The notes below the pieces were generated by a model. That model ran no database searches. It was not told the DNA's origin and saw nothing but the letters and a program-made list of their open reading frames with translations. The translations under genes were made by a program, and so were the position numbers. A stretch of 64,000 nt of DNA, from assembly GCF_025685605.1 (NCBI RefSeq), contig NZ_JAGTUT010000001.1:1488001-1552000 (forward strand), written 5' to 3'. The DNA is from Granulicella arctica (GTDB taxonomy: Bacteria; Acidobacteriota; Terriglobia; Terriglobales; Acidobacteriaceae). The first letter of the stretch is position 1. The number at the start of each line of letters is the position of its first letter. Of the stretch, positions 8,505 to 17,246 are shown in pieces.

Positions 8505-8906
8505 TTACGCTTCCTTGGCGATGACTTCGATCTCGACGAGCGCATCCTTCGGCAGACCAACCACAGCAACGGTCGAGCGAGCCGGCGGAATAACGCCTGT
8601 GGGAGCGAGATACTTTGCGTAGACCTCATTCATGGCTGCGAAATCGCTCATGGATTTGAGATACACGGTGGTCTTGACGACGTGCACCATGTCGATCCCT
8701 GCCTTTGCGAGCACGGCCTTGATATTCTCGAAAACACGCGTCGTCTGCTCAACGATGCCGCCCGGAACCATCTGTCCAGTCGCCGGATCAAGCCCTACCT
8801 GGCCGGAGGCGAAGAGCATATCGCCCACGCGAATAGCCTGTGAGTAGGGGCCGATGGCGGCTGGGGCTTCGTTCGTGGCGATTGCGGTCTTGCTTTGAGG
8901 TGTCAT
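8505..8906 (-). CDS. ridA: RidA family enamine/imine deaminase
   Basis: Hydrolyses reactive 2-aminoacrylate-type enamines released by PLP enzymes, protecting other enzymes. 133 residues from MTPQSKTAIATNEAPAAIGP; the frame is open upstream to 9011 but the family starts here. IGPYSQAIRVG, SGQVGLDP and PPARSTVAVVGLP are standard RidA motifs. R110 is the carboxylate-binding arginine, with the Glu pair at 125/127 near the C-terminus. Upstream gene of a probable ridA-msrB operon. Confidence 0.93.
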   Translation of the reverse strand: MTPQSKTAIATNEAPAAIGPYSQAIRVGDMLFASGQVGLDPATGQMVPGGIVEQTTRVFENIKAVLAKAGIDMVHVVKTTVYLKSMSDFAAMNEVYAKYLAPTGVIPPARSTVAVVGLPKDALVEIEVIAKEA

Positions 8907-9033
8907 GCAGGGATTGTCGCCGTTGAAGCGCAGTTTCGCAACTCGATCAGCCGTCCTTCCCCTTGGAAGAAATCCTGATGAATCGTACGAACTCATGACG
9001 GCGTGAGTCATCTAACGGGCAGAGGATAGAGAC

Positions 9034-9441
9034 ATGGGCTTTATGGATGAGATGGGGTCACTCGTTGGACAGTCCGGCGAGATGGGCGACCGCGCGAAGG
9101 TCGCGGGCGGCCTAATGGAGGCCTTGGGGCAGCATCCGGGCGGAATACAAGGCGTCATCGACAGCTTCAGGCAGAATGGCATGGAACAGCACGTCAACGC
9201 CTGGGGCTCAGGCGAGCAGCAGACGGCGACGCCAGAACAGGTTCAGCAAGGGCTCGGCGGTACTGGGCTTATCGAACGGACGGCGCAGAATGCAGGCGTC
9301 TCACCAGAGGTAGTCCAGATGGCGATGGCGACGATCCTGCCGATGGTCATCCGTCACTTCGCCCCCGGTGGACAAGTTGCACCGCAGGGTGAAGGACAGT
9401 TCGGCGGGATGGCACAGCAGCTTCTCAGTCGCTTTCTATAA
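9034..9441 (+). CDS. YidB-like (DUF937) protein
   Basis: A 135-residue, Gly/Gln-rich protein resembling the YidB/DUF937 group: the N-terminal MGFMDEMGSLVGQ, the central HPGGIQGVIDSFRQNGMEQHVNAWG and the helix VSPEVVQMAMATILPMVIRHF are characteristic. Function of the family is not established. No signal peptide or membrane segment. A LysM protein follows 31 nt downstream on the same strand, the likely second gene of a two-gene unit. Confidence 0.75.
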   Translation: MGFMDEMGSLVGQSGEMGDRAKVAGGLMEALGQHPGGIQGVIDSFRQNGMEQHVNAWGSGEQQTATPEQVQQGLGGTGLIERTAQNAGVSPEVVQMAMATILPMVIRHFAPGGQVAPQGEGQFGGMAQQLLSRFL

Positions 9442-9472
9442 ACAGCACCATTATCGAAATAGGAGATACACG

Positions 9473-9865
9473 ATGGCAGATTTCGAGCAGTTGAAGCAGA
9501 AGTACGCACCAGTGATCCAGACGATTCAGAGCTTTCAGGAGTTTGGCGCCACCCTCGAGACGGTGGAGTTGAGTGGCGACAAGCTTCACATTCGCGGAAC
9601 AGTTCCGTCGAAGGTCTGCGCCGAGCGCGTCTGGGCGGTCATCAAGCAGGTTGATCCCACGTACTCCGATCTATTCCATGAGATCGGGACGACCGGTGGA
9701 GAGAAGCAGCCTTACACCATCAAGTCCGGCGATACGCTCTCGCACGTGAGCAAGGTGTTCTACGGTACGCCAAACCAGTACATGCTCATCGTGAAAGAGA
9801 ACCATCTTCCTGATCCAAACAACGTCAAGATCGGCACGACTCTCCAGGTACCAGTCAAGGCATAG
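9473..9865 (+). CDS. BON/LysM-like small protein
   Basis: 130 residues from the ATG at 9473, preceded by AGGAGA. The N-terminal two thirds resemble a BON-like module with VELSGDKLHIRGTVPS. The C-terminus (about 81-128) is a LysM domain, with YTIKSGDTLSHVSKVFYG and IGTTLQVP. This matches the LysM/YgaU (Kbp-like) architecture, but binding to K+ or peptidoglycan is not shown by sequence. No signal peptide is seen. It follows the YidB-like gene by 31 nt and ends in front of a hairpin. Confidence 0.82.
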   Translation: MADFEQLKQKYAPVIQTIQSFQEFGATLETVELSGDKLHIRGTVPSKVCAERVWAVIKQVDPTYSDLFHEIGTTGGEKQPYTIKSGDTLSHVSKVFYGTPNQYMLIVKENHLPDPNNVKIGTTLQVPVKA

Positions 9866-9872
9866 CGCAACA

Positions 9873-9899
9873 GCCGATCACTCGAAACGGGTGATCGGC
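9873..9899 (+). terminator. Hairpin after the LysM gene
   Basis: GCCGATCAC and GTGATCGGC form a perfect 9-bp stem around a 9-nt loop, 7 nt past the stop codon. The following T-tract is poor, so it may be a weak terminator. Confidence 0.6.
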
Positions 9900-10058
9900 A
9901 TTCGTCGCCACTCTTCAGAAGCAACCTTGAGCCATCTTCGAGATGGAGTACCAATAGCACGACTCTTCTAAGCTGGATAACTTCTGATCCTTCATTCGAG
10001 GGGTTGTTCAATCAGGCTCTTGCGTGCGACCCATGCGTGGCAGCAACATGGACAGTAC

Positions 10059-11354
10059 ATGCCCAGCCAAGTAACGAGGCGCAACACGCCTGCGCAAGTG
10101 CTCTTCGCCAGTCTCGTCGGTACGACCGTCGAGTTCTTCGACTTCTACATCTACGCGACAGCAGCGGTAATCGTCTTCCCCAAGTTGTTTTTCCCGACGA
10201 CCGATGCCACAGCCGCAACGCTAGCCTCGTTGGCTACGTTTGCAATCGCGTTTATTGCACGTCCTATTGGTTCAGCGCTTTTCGGTCATTTTGGCGACCG
10301 GATCGGCAGGAAGGCGACGCTGGTGCTCGCGCTTTCAACGATGGGCCTGTCCACCTTTGCCATTGGGGTTCTGCCGACATACAAGAGCGTGGGCGTACTC
10401 GCGTCGGTGCTGCTGGCGCTTTGTCGGTTCGGCCAGGGAGTTGGCCTGGGCGGCGAATGGGGCGGTGCTGTCCTACTGGCGACGGAGAATGCACCGCCCG
10501 GCAAGCGTGCATGGTATGGCATGTTTCCGCAGTTGGGCGCACCGCTCGGATTCTTCTTTTCGAGCGCGATCTTTCTTATGCTTTCCCGGTGGCTGAGTGC
10601 AGCACAGTTCCTAAGCTTCGGCTGGCGGCTACCCTTCCTCGCAAGCGGAGTGCTGGTTTTGCTCGGGCTTTACGTGCGTCTAACCATCACGGAGACGCCG
10701 GTGTTTGCGGCTGCCATGAAGCGCGGCGAAGCAGTGAAGGCACCGATCCTCTCCGTATTTCGGAACCACTTTGGCGTCCTCGTTGCGGGGACGCTCACCT
10801 GTCTTGCGACCTTCGTTCTCTTCTACCTCATGATCGTTTTTACGCTGAGTTGGGCGACCTCTGCGCTGCACTATGCGAAGAGTGAGTTTCTGGAGATGCA
10901 ACTGGTCGGCGTGGTGTTCTTCGCGTTGATGATCCCTGTGGCAGCGTTGCTTGCGGAACGAGGACGCAAGCCAGTGATGATCGCGATCAGCGCTGGTATC
11001 GGCATCTTCGGGCTCTTCTTCGCTCGCCTGTTTCAGGCCGGCCCCGGCGGTGCATTGGCTATGTTGATCATAGGATTGTCACTGATGGGTCTTACCTACG
11101 GACCGCTTGGAACATTGCTTTCGGAACTCTTTCCAACAGCCGTTCGCTACACCGGCAGTTCGCTCGCCTTTAGTCTTGCGGGCATTCTCGGCGCATCGCT
11201 GACGCCATATCTAGCGACGAAGCTTGCGACCGCATTTGGGCTACAGTATGTCGGGTACTATCTGAGCGCGGCGGCGGTGCTTACCATTCTTGGACTCCTC
11301 GCGATCCGGGAGACAAAGGATGAAGACTTTGCTTCCGTCGTTGAAGTGCCCTAA
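10059..11354 (+). CDS. MFS transporter, metabolite:H+ symporter (MHS) type
   Basis: A 431-residue, 12-segment major facilitator of the MHS group (KgtP/ShiA/ProP relatives), which imports organic acids or similar solutes with protons. Family marks: VGTTVEFFDFYIYATAA at the N-terminus, ARPIGSALFGHFGDRIGRKATLV between segments 2 and 3, and RFGQGVGLGGEWGGAVLLATE in segment 4. I start at the ATG (MPSQVTRRNTP); an upstream TTG at 10020 would add 13 residues that do not look like this family. The substrate cannot be told. It stands alone, with a 415-base gap behind it. Confidence 0.88.
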   Translation: MPSQVTRRNTPAQVLFASLVGTTVEFFDFYIYATAAVIVFPKLFFPTTDATAATLASLATFAIAFIARPIGSALFGHFGDRIGRKATLVLALSTMGLSTFAIGVLPTYKSVGVLASVLLALCRFGQGVGLGGEWGGAVLLATENAPPGKRAWYGMFPQLGAPLGFFFSSAIFLMLSRWLSAAQFLSFGWRLPFLASGVLVLLGLYVRLTITETPVFAAAMKRGEAVKAPILSVFRNHFGVLVAGTLTCLATFVLFYLMIVFTLSWATSALHYAKSEFLEMQLVGVVFFALMIPVAALLAERGRKPVMIAISAGIGIFGLFFARLFQAGPGGALAMLIIGLSLMGLTYGPLGTLLSELFPTAVRYTGSSLAFSLAGILGASLTPYLATKLATAFGLQYVGYYLSAAAVLTILGLLAIRETKDEDFASVVEVP

Positions 11355-11769
11355 CTCCCTCAGATGAGAAAAGAGTTCGACCAGTCCGTTACAGTGCCAC
11401 GACCACGCATGCCTCCGACTGCAATAAACATGCGGAGCGATGCGGCTGTTCGTCATTCCAGGAGCCTGCTTGCGTTCGCGACCCTGACAATTAACGCGAG
11501 CAGTTCCAGAGTTATGCCAATGAGCTAGCTCTTTAAACTGCAGGTCGTACCGTTATGTTCCGGCGTAAAACGAAGTTCCTCTAAAAATGTTCCGAAGAAT
11601 GTTGCTTAATATCTTTTGACACCCCCTGCACCGTACTGTAAGTTCACATCCACAACTACATTTTTCCTCTTAAATACTAAGTTCGGTGTTTGTCGTGCTC
11701 CTTCTGTTTCTTCTTGAAACGGTTTTCGACTCTGCGTCTGTTCTCTACTAAGTTCTCCGAGGCTCTTCC
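11355..11769. other. Intergenic region before the S53 peptidase gene
   Basis: 415 bases with no convincing ORF or RNA gene. The right half carries the promoter listed at 11616. The motif ACTAAGTTC occurs twice more downstream of it (near 11677 and 11747). Nothing else recognised. Confidence 0.6.
11616..11644 (+). promoter_or_regulatory. Sigma-70-like promoter of the S53 peptidase gene
   Basis: TTGACA (11616-11621), a 17-nt spacer and TAAGTT (11639-11644). The -35 is a perfect consensus. The -10 keeps the first A/T pair and last T of TATAAT. The implied leader before the ATG at 11770 is about 120 nt. Confidence 0.6.
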
Positions 11770-14700
11770 ATGATTGAGTTACCCCGCAAACTAGCGAGCG
11801 TGTGCCTGCTCGCAGCGATCACCTTGTCCCCTTTTCTCCAAGTCAGCCTTAACGCGCAAATGTCTTCTTTGGGGGGCATCGCCGCGTCAGGAAAAAGTCA
11901 GGGTGCGGGTGTCGCTCCCCGCGTTGTTGAGAAGATTAATGAGAGCCACATGATGTCCCTGGCGGGGCATGTGCGTCCTTTCCTCAAAAAAGCTGTGGAC
12001 CGCGGGCAGGTAGACGGAAGCCAGCAACTTGGCGCAATCATGTTGATGCTGTCGCGTACGCCGCAGCAACAGGCAGCGCTCGATTCATATGTCGATCAAC
12101 TGCACAATCGCAATTCACCGAACTTCCACAATTGGCTCACGCCTGCTGAATTCGGCGCTCGCTACCAGCCTGCGGATGAGGATGTGGCCGCGGTCCGGGC
12201 GTGGCTTGTAAGTAAAGGTCTGACGGTTCTCGATGTGGTTCCGTCGAAGACGTACATCTCCTTTACAGGAACGGTCGGCCAGTTGCGGTCGATCTTCAAA
12301 GCAGACATCCATCACGTAAGCATCAACGGCGAGGAGCACATGGCGACGGTGAACGAACCGCAGATCCCGGCAGCGCTTGCGCCTGTGATCGGTGGCCTTC
12401 ACAAGCTCGACGACTTCTCGCCGAAGCCGCTGGTGAAGAACTTCGGCACGTTTACGAAAGACCTGAAAAGTGGCAAGGTGACGTCGGTTGCAGGCACAAC
12501 GACCGGGCCCACTGCGAACTTGACTGACGCGGAGGGCGGCCACCAGATGGCGCCGCTGGACTTCTACACCATCTATAACGAGAATCCTCTCCTGAGAGGG
12601 GGCATTACAGGTGCTGGTCAGACAATCGCCGTGATCGAAGAGGTCCAGGTAGCTCCCGCCGATGTCACGGCTTTCCGCTCGGTCTTCGGATTGCCGACAT
12701 ACCCCGCCACGCCCAATGCAACGGCCGGTGGCGTCAATTACATGATCGGCAGCACGAGCGGTCTTGGCGGCTATGCGTCCTGCTTCTCGCCGGTGACGCA
12801 GGCGGCGGGCAAGACGTCGGGAGAGGAGGGCGAAGCTGACCTCGACCTGCAATGGTCGGGCGCTGTAGCTCCGAACGCCACTGTAGACTTTGTCGCCTGC
12901 GGCGGAACGGCGACGAGCGGTACCGGCGGGACCATCGGCAGTTTGGGTATCGACCATAGCGCGCAGTACATCGCGAACTTTCTTTCAGGTTCGGTTGTGG
13001 CCGCCAGCATGAGTTACGGCGAGTGCGAGGCAGACATGACCGGCTCGACGACAACGGGCGTCGGCTATTACAACAACCAGTGGCAGCAGTTTGCCGCAGA
13101 GGGTATTACACCGATAGTCTCTTCAGGCGATGGTGGAGCAGAGCAGTGCTATCAAAACGACGCAAATGCGACGACACTGCCGCCGTCAGTCAATGGCTTT
13201 GGAAGCTCTGCGTATAACGTCTCTGCAGGTGGCACCGACTTTGGCGATGTTTATGAGTCGAACAACTATAAGACGACACCGGTGAGCACGTGGTGGAATG
13301 CGACGAATGGTCCAGGCCTGTCCTCGGCGGCGACCTACGTTCCAGAGACGACATGGTCTGGCTACTGTTCAAACCCGCTCTATGTGTCTTATCTGCAGAA
13401 TTCAGGGAGTACAACCTTCGGTACGACGTATACGCCTTCCGCTGTCTGTAGTAACGCAACAGCTTTAGCTAGAGGCTACGTAGCCGTAGTCGGTGGTGCC
13501 GGTGGTATCAGCACCTTCAACACAATACCGACCTGGCAGAGTGTCTACGGCGTAGGAGCGAATTCGGTGTCGAAGACACAGAGAAACCTTCCAGACGTTT
13601 CCCTTTTTGCCGCGTCTGGCTTCTGGGGTCACTACATGCCGTATTGCGAAACCGATGTGGCTAATTGCACTGTTGCGGACTACCAAGCTGAGACCGCGAG
13701 TGGTGCGGGTGGTACGTCGTTTGTGGCGCCGCAGCTTGCAGGTCTAATGGCGTTGATCAGCCAGAAGACCAATCAGCGCCAGGGGCAGGCAAACTACACG
13801 TTCTATAATCTCGCAGCCCAGGAGTACGGTGCTGCAGGCAGCCCGAGTTCAACCCTGAGTGCTTGCTCCGGCTCGAAGGTTGTGCCGGGTCAGCGGCCAC
13901 CAGACTCCTGCTATTTCTATGACGTGTCGAACGACATGCCAAGCCTGCAGGGTGGAACCATCACTCCGGGTATCTACCAGCCTTGCCTTGTAGGCGACAT
14001 CGATTGCTATCAGGGTGCGGGTACGAAATATGGCGTCAACACAGTCCCAGGAACGGTAGCCACCGCTGGAATACTTGGCTACACAGCCAGTCCTGGCTAC
14101 GACGACGCTACCGGTCTAGGCAGCCTCAACATCAACAGCGTCGTGCAGGGCTGGAACAACGCCAGCCCAACCTTTGCCAGTACCTCAACCTTAGCGACTA
14201 GCTCCAACAGCATCCTGACCACCGGCAGCGTGACCCTGACGGCCACAGTGACGGCAACAGGTCGCGGTGGCAACGTGGCTCCCGGAGGAATCGTCGAGTT
14301 CTTTGTCGGTTCGACGAGTGGTAAAAATCTGGGGTCCGGCCCCATCACGACTGCGTGCTCCGGAACCGGTGCGGCCACATCGTGCAAGGGAGTTGCAAGC
14401 TTGGTGGTTGCTGGCTCGGCGCTCCCAGTAGGCAGCGACAGCATCGTTGCTTACTTCGCAGGAGACGGCGCGAACGATGCTCCCTCCACCTCTTCGGCGC
14501 AGACGGTACAGGTTACTGCACCGGTACTTGCCTCAACGACGACCCTGGCAACGACGCCAGCATCACCCGTGGTTGCAGGCACTGCGGTCACGCTGACGGC
14601 AACGGTAGCAGTTGGCTCCGCCCCGGTCACGGCGGGCACGGTGAACTTCTACGACACGGTAACGACTTCGACGCTGCTCGCTTCGACGGAGCTTACCGTT

Positions 14701-16260
14701 GCCGGTGCCGCGACGTTCACCTTCACCCCGGGTGCGGGAAGCCACAGCTTCCAGGCGCAGTTCCCGGGCACGACGAGCGTGCCTGCTTCAAACTCGGCGC
14801 AGAGCACCTTTGTCGTCACACCAGCCGCGACGTACCAGACCTCGAGCATCCTGACGTATGCCACCACGGGCTCGAACTACGGACTGACAGATACTGTTAC
14901 CTTCTTCGGCTTGTCCACACCGAGCGGCCAAGTGAACTTCAACAACAACGGAACAAACACGGCCGGAACCCTGACCTCGCTTACCCCGACGATGGCGCAA
15001 CCCACCACCATCGTTACGGGTGCGACCAACACCAGCTCGCTGTTCTCAGCGATCGGCGACTTCAACAAGGACGGTATTGCGGATCTTGCGGTCACCAACT
15101 TCGGTGACGGCACGGTTAACGTGCTGCTCGGCAAAGCTGGCTCCACTCTCTCCTACCAGGCGCCGGTAGCGTATGCCACCGGTAAAGCGCCGTATGGCAT
15201 AGTCGTTGGGGACTTCAACAACGATGGCAAAGCGGATCTTGCGGTGAGCAATGTGGTCAGCGGCACGGTCAGCATCCTGCTCGGCAATGGCAACGGAACC
15301 TTCCAGACCCAGCACAGCTACAATACCGGCAGCACCGGCACGGCAGGCGCAACAACGCTTCCCGAACCGTATGGCCTGGCCATTGCTGACTTCAACAAGG
15401 ACGGCTTCCAGGACCTGGTCACCACCAACACTCAGGAGGGAACGATCAGCATCCTGCTGGGCCATGGGGACGGCAGCTTCGGCGCACCGTCGACGACAGC
15501 CGTGGGCGTCAATCCCTTCCTCTCCGTCGCAGCGGACTTCAACGGCGACGGTAACCCTGACCTGATGGTGGTGAACTCCAAGTCGAACAACGTCTCGTAT
15601 CTGCTGGGCGATGGGAGCGGAAGCTTCAACGCCTCGACAGCGACGACGTACGCGACGGGCGGTACACCGTACTCAGCAGCCGTTGGCGACTTCAACCAGG
15701 ATGGGCGTCCTGACGTTGCCATCAGCAACCTCGGCGACCCTAACGCTGCGCCCACCACAGGCAGCGTCACCATCCTGCTGAACCAGGCAGGTGGCGGCTT
15801 CGCGACCACCAGCTATGCGACCGGAGTCGAACCGACCTCGGTCGTTGTGATGGACTTCAACGGAGACGGCAAGCAGGATCTCGCCGTCGCCAACTACGCC
15901 AGTAATACTGTTGGCGTGCTGACCGGCAAGGGCGATGGAACGTTCAACACGCAGATCACCTTCCCGTCGGTTTCGACGCCGTACCAGCTCGCAATCGGCG
16001 ATCTAAACGGAGATGGAAAACCGGATGTTGCGGTTACGAGCTTCGGAGGCGCGAACCTCGGAGTACAGCTCGGAACTCAAACTGGTGTCTACAGCCTCAG
16101 CGGCCTCACGGCCGGTGCGACTCAGCATCAGGTAACTGCGACCTACACGCCTTCAGCAAACGATGCTTACATGGCAACCACTTCAAACCCTGTCCAGGTA
16201 CCGGCTGATGCAACTCCGATCACGAAGGTTCCTGTTACACGAAAGGGAGCTGTCAAATAA
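11770..16260 (+). CDS. Secreted S53 (sedolisin/kumamolisin) peptidase with Ig-like and FG-GAP repeats
   Basis: A 1,496-residue exported protease. Order: signal peptide (1-30), pro-kumamolisin activation domain (about 55-205), S53 catalytic domain (about 255-790), two Ig-like domains (about 800-1010), then six to seven FG-GAP/VCBS-type repeats (DFNKDGIADLAV, DFNNDGKADLAV, DFNGDGNPDLMV and so on, about 1090-1450). The catalytic set is E355 and D359 (GEADLD), oxyanion D454 (SSGDGG) and nucleophile S650 (GGTSFVAPQ). Several Cys pairs fit life outside the cytoplasm. S53 enzymes work at acid pH, consistent with an acidobacterial habitat. The repeats may anchor the enzyme to the surface or bind substrate; that is inference. 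A terminator hairpin follows. Confidence 0.92.
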   Translation: MIELPRKLASVCLLAAITLSPFLQVSLNAQMSSLGGIAASGKSQGAGVAPRVVEKINESHMMSLAGHVRPFLKKAVDRGQVDGSQQLGAIMLMLSRTPQQQAALDSYVDQLHNRNSPNFHNWLTPAEFGARYQPADEDVAAVRAWLVSKGLTVLDVVPSKTYISFTGTVGQLRSIFKADIHHVSINGEEHMATVNEPQIPAALAPVIGGLHKLDDFSPKPLVKNFGTFTKDLKSGKVTSVAGTTTGPTANLTDAEGGHQMAPLDFYTIYNENPLLRGGITGAGQTIAVIEEVQVAPADVTAFRSVFGLPTYPATPNATAGGVNYMIGSTSGLGGYASCFSPVTQAAGKTSGEEGEADLDLQWSGAVAPNATVDFVACGGTATSGTGGTIGSLGIDHSAQYIANFLSGSVVAASMSYGECEADMTGSTTTGVGYYNNQWQQFAAEGITPIVSSGDGGAEQCYQNDANATTLPPSVNGFGSSAYNVSAGGTDFGDVYESNNYKTTPVSTWWNATNGPGLSSAATYVPETTWSGYCSNPLYVSYLQNSGSTTFGTTYTPSAVCSNATALARGYVAVVGGAGGISTFNTIPTWQSVYGVGANSVSKTQRNLPDVSLFAASGFWGHYMPYCETDVANCTVADYQAETASGAGGTSFVAPQLAGLMALISQKTNQRQGQANYTFYNLAAQEYGAAGSPSSTLSACSGSKVVPGQRPPDSCYFYDVSNDMPSLQGGTITPGIYQPCLVGDIDCYQGAGTKYGVNTVPGTVATAGILGYTASPGYDDATGLGSLNINSVVQGWNNASPTFASTSTLATSSNSILTTGSVTLTATVTATGRGGNVAPGGIVEFFVGSTSGKNLGSGPITTACSGTGAATSCKGVASLVVAGSALPVGSDSIVAYFAGDGANDAPSTSSAQTVQVTAPVLASTTTLATTPASPVVAGTAVTLTATVAVGSAPVTAGTVNFYDTVTTSTLLASTELTVAGAATFTFTPGAGSHSFQAQFPGTTSVPASNSAQSTFVVTPAATYQTSSILTYATTGSNYGLTDTVTFFGLSTPSGQVNFNNNGTNTAGTLTSLTPTMAQPTTIVTGATNTSSLFSAIGDFNKDGIADLAVTNFGDGTVNVLLGKAGSTLSYQAPVAYATGKAPYGIVVGDFNNDGKADLAVSNVVSGTVSILLGNGNGTFQTQHSYNTGSTGTAGATTLPEPYGLAIADFNKDGFQDLVTTNTQEGTISILLGHGDGSFGAPSTTAVGVNPFLSVAADFNGDGNPDLMVVNSKSNNVSYLLGDGSGSFNASTATTYATGGTPYSAAVGDFNQDGRPDVAISNLGDPNAAPTTGSVTILLNQAGGGFATTSYATGVEPTSVVVMDFNGDGKQDLAVANYASNTVGVLTGKGDGTFNTQITFPSVSTPYQLAIGDLNGDGKPDVAVTSFGGANLGVQLGTQTGVYSLSGLTAGATQHQVTATYTPSANDAYMATTSNPVQVPADATPITKVPVTRKGAVK

Positions 16261-16287
16261 TCCGAAGCAAACTGCAGTAAGACTCAA

Positions 16288-16317
16288 ATGGCTGCCCGGA
16301 AGGTTTCGGGCAGCCAT
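16288..16317 (+). terminator. Terminator after the S53 peptidase gene
   Basis: ATGGCTGCCCG and CGGGCAGCCAT make a perfect 11-bp stem with an 8-nt loop, followed by CTCTTTC, 27 nt past the stop. Confidence 0.7.
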
Positions 16318-16502
16318 CTCTTTCAACTTCCGGCTTCTGAACTCCATTCAAATTGGAGCGGCAGAGTTATCTTGAAGCTGTCAATTGGATTAATAAGATC
16401 GAATTATTTTTGATGGATTGCGGTTAATTCATGCGAGACTCTCAACTGCCGGAGTTCATAGGTTCTGCTGGCCTTCTGTTCAAAAGCTTGTGAGGAGAGA
16501 AT

Positions 16503-16904
16503 ATGATGCTTCATACAAGAGCCAGTCATAGGTCCGCATCTTCCGGGTTCACATTGATCGAATTGCTCGTGGTGATTGCCATTATTGCAGTGCTGATTGC
16601 TTTACTGCTGCCGCAGGTCCAAAAGGTGCGACTCGCCGCGGCTGACCTTGCTGCAAATAATGATCTTGTACTGATCGGCCAGGCAGAAAATGCCCTCCAC
16701 GACACTACCGGCACCTATACAAGCTCGCTTCCCACACTCAAGGGGCTTCCTGCGAACATAGCGAGCGGTGAGGCTGATGGACACCGTTTTAAGATTCTAT
16801 CTTCGTCGCAAGAGAATTTTGTGGCGCAGTCCACGCCAGTAGAGGTGGGGAAGACCGGAACGAAGACCTGCACAATCGATAAGACGCTCAAGGTTAGCTG
16901 CTGA
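16503..16904 (+). CDS. Type IV pilin/pseudopilin-like protein with N-methylation motif
   Basis: 133 residues. The class III leader [15 protein letters not shown] is followed by [20 protein letters not shown], the prepilin peptidase site and hydrophobic helix of pilins and type II secretion pseudopilins. Cleavage is expected after Gly15 with methylation of Phe16, and Glu20 is the conserved +5 glutamate. The globular part is short and ends in a pair of cysteines ([12 protein letters not shown]), which could form a C-terminal disulfide loop. No other pilus or T2SS gene is adjacent. Its place behind the secreted peptidase could be chance. Confidence 0.85.
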   Translation: MMLHTRASHRSASSGFTLIELLVVIAIIAVLIALLLPQVQKVRLAAADLAANNDLVLIGQAENALHDTTGTYTSSLPTLKGLPANIASGEADGHRFKILSSSQENFVAQSTPVEVGKTGTKTCTIDKTLKVSC

Positions 16905-17246
16905 ATGCAACTGGTCGTATAGAAGGCAAGGTTCCGTGAAAAGAGTTTACGGTCCATAGTCCTGATTGCTGAAAGCATGACCACGTTTACACGAGCGTCA
17001 ACAGGTAGAGCCGACTGCAACGCGCCCTGGCTTTCTTCATTTCTGCCGTGAGATAGAACAATAGTCCTAGAAACTTCTAGGTAAAAAGTCCCCTTCTGCT
17101 TTTGTTCGGAATGAGACATAGTAGTGACTTCACCTCAACGCAATTAAGGTACGCACTGAACACTCCTCGCAGAAGACTCCGCGCACATGCGGCGTCAACG
17201 GCATAGCGTGGCGTGTTCTTAACGAATTTTCTGAGGACAAGCAGCC
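16905..17246. other. Intergenic region before TonB receptor 1
   Basis: 342 bases without a supportable gene; the minus-strand frame that runs through it is antisense to the pilin-like gene and has no family features. No clear promoter was found by eye. Confidence 0.5.
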
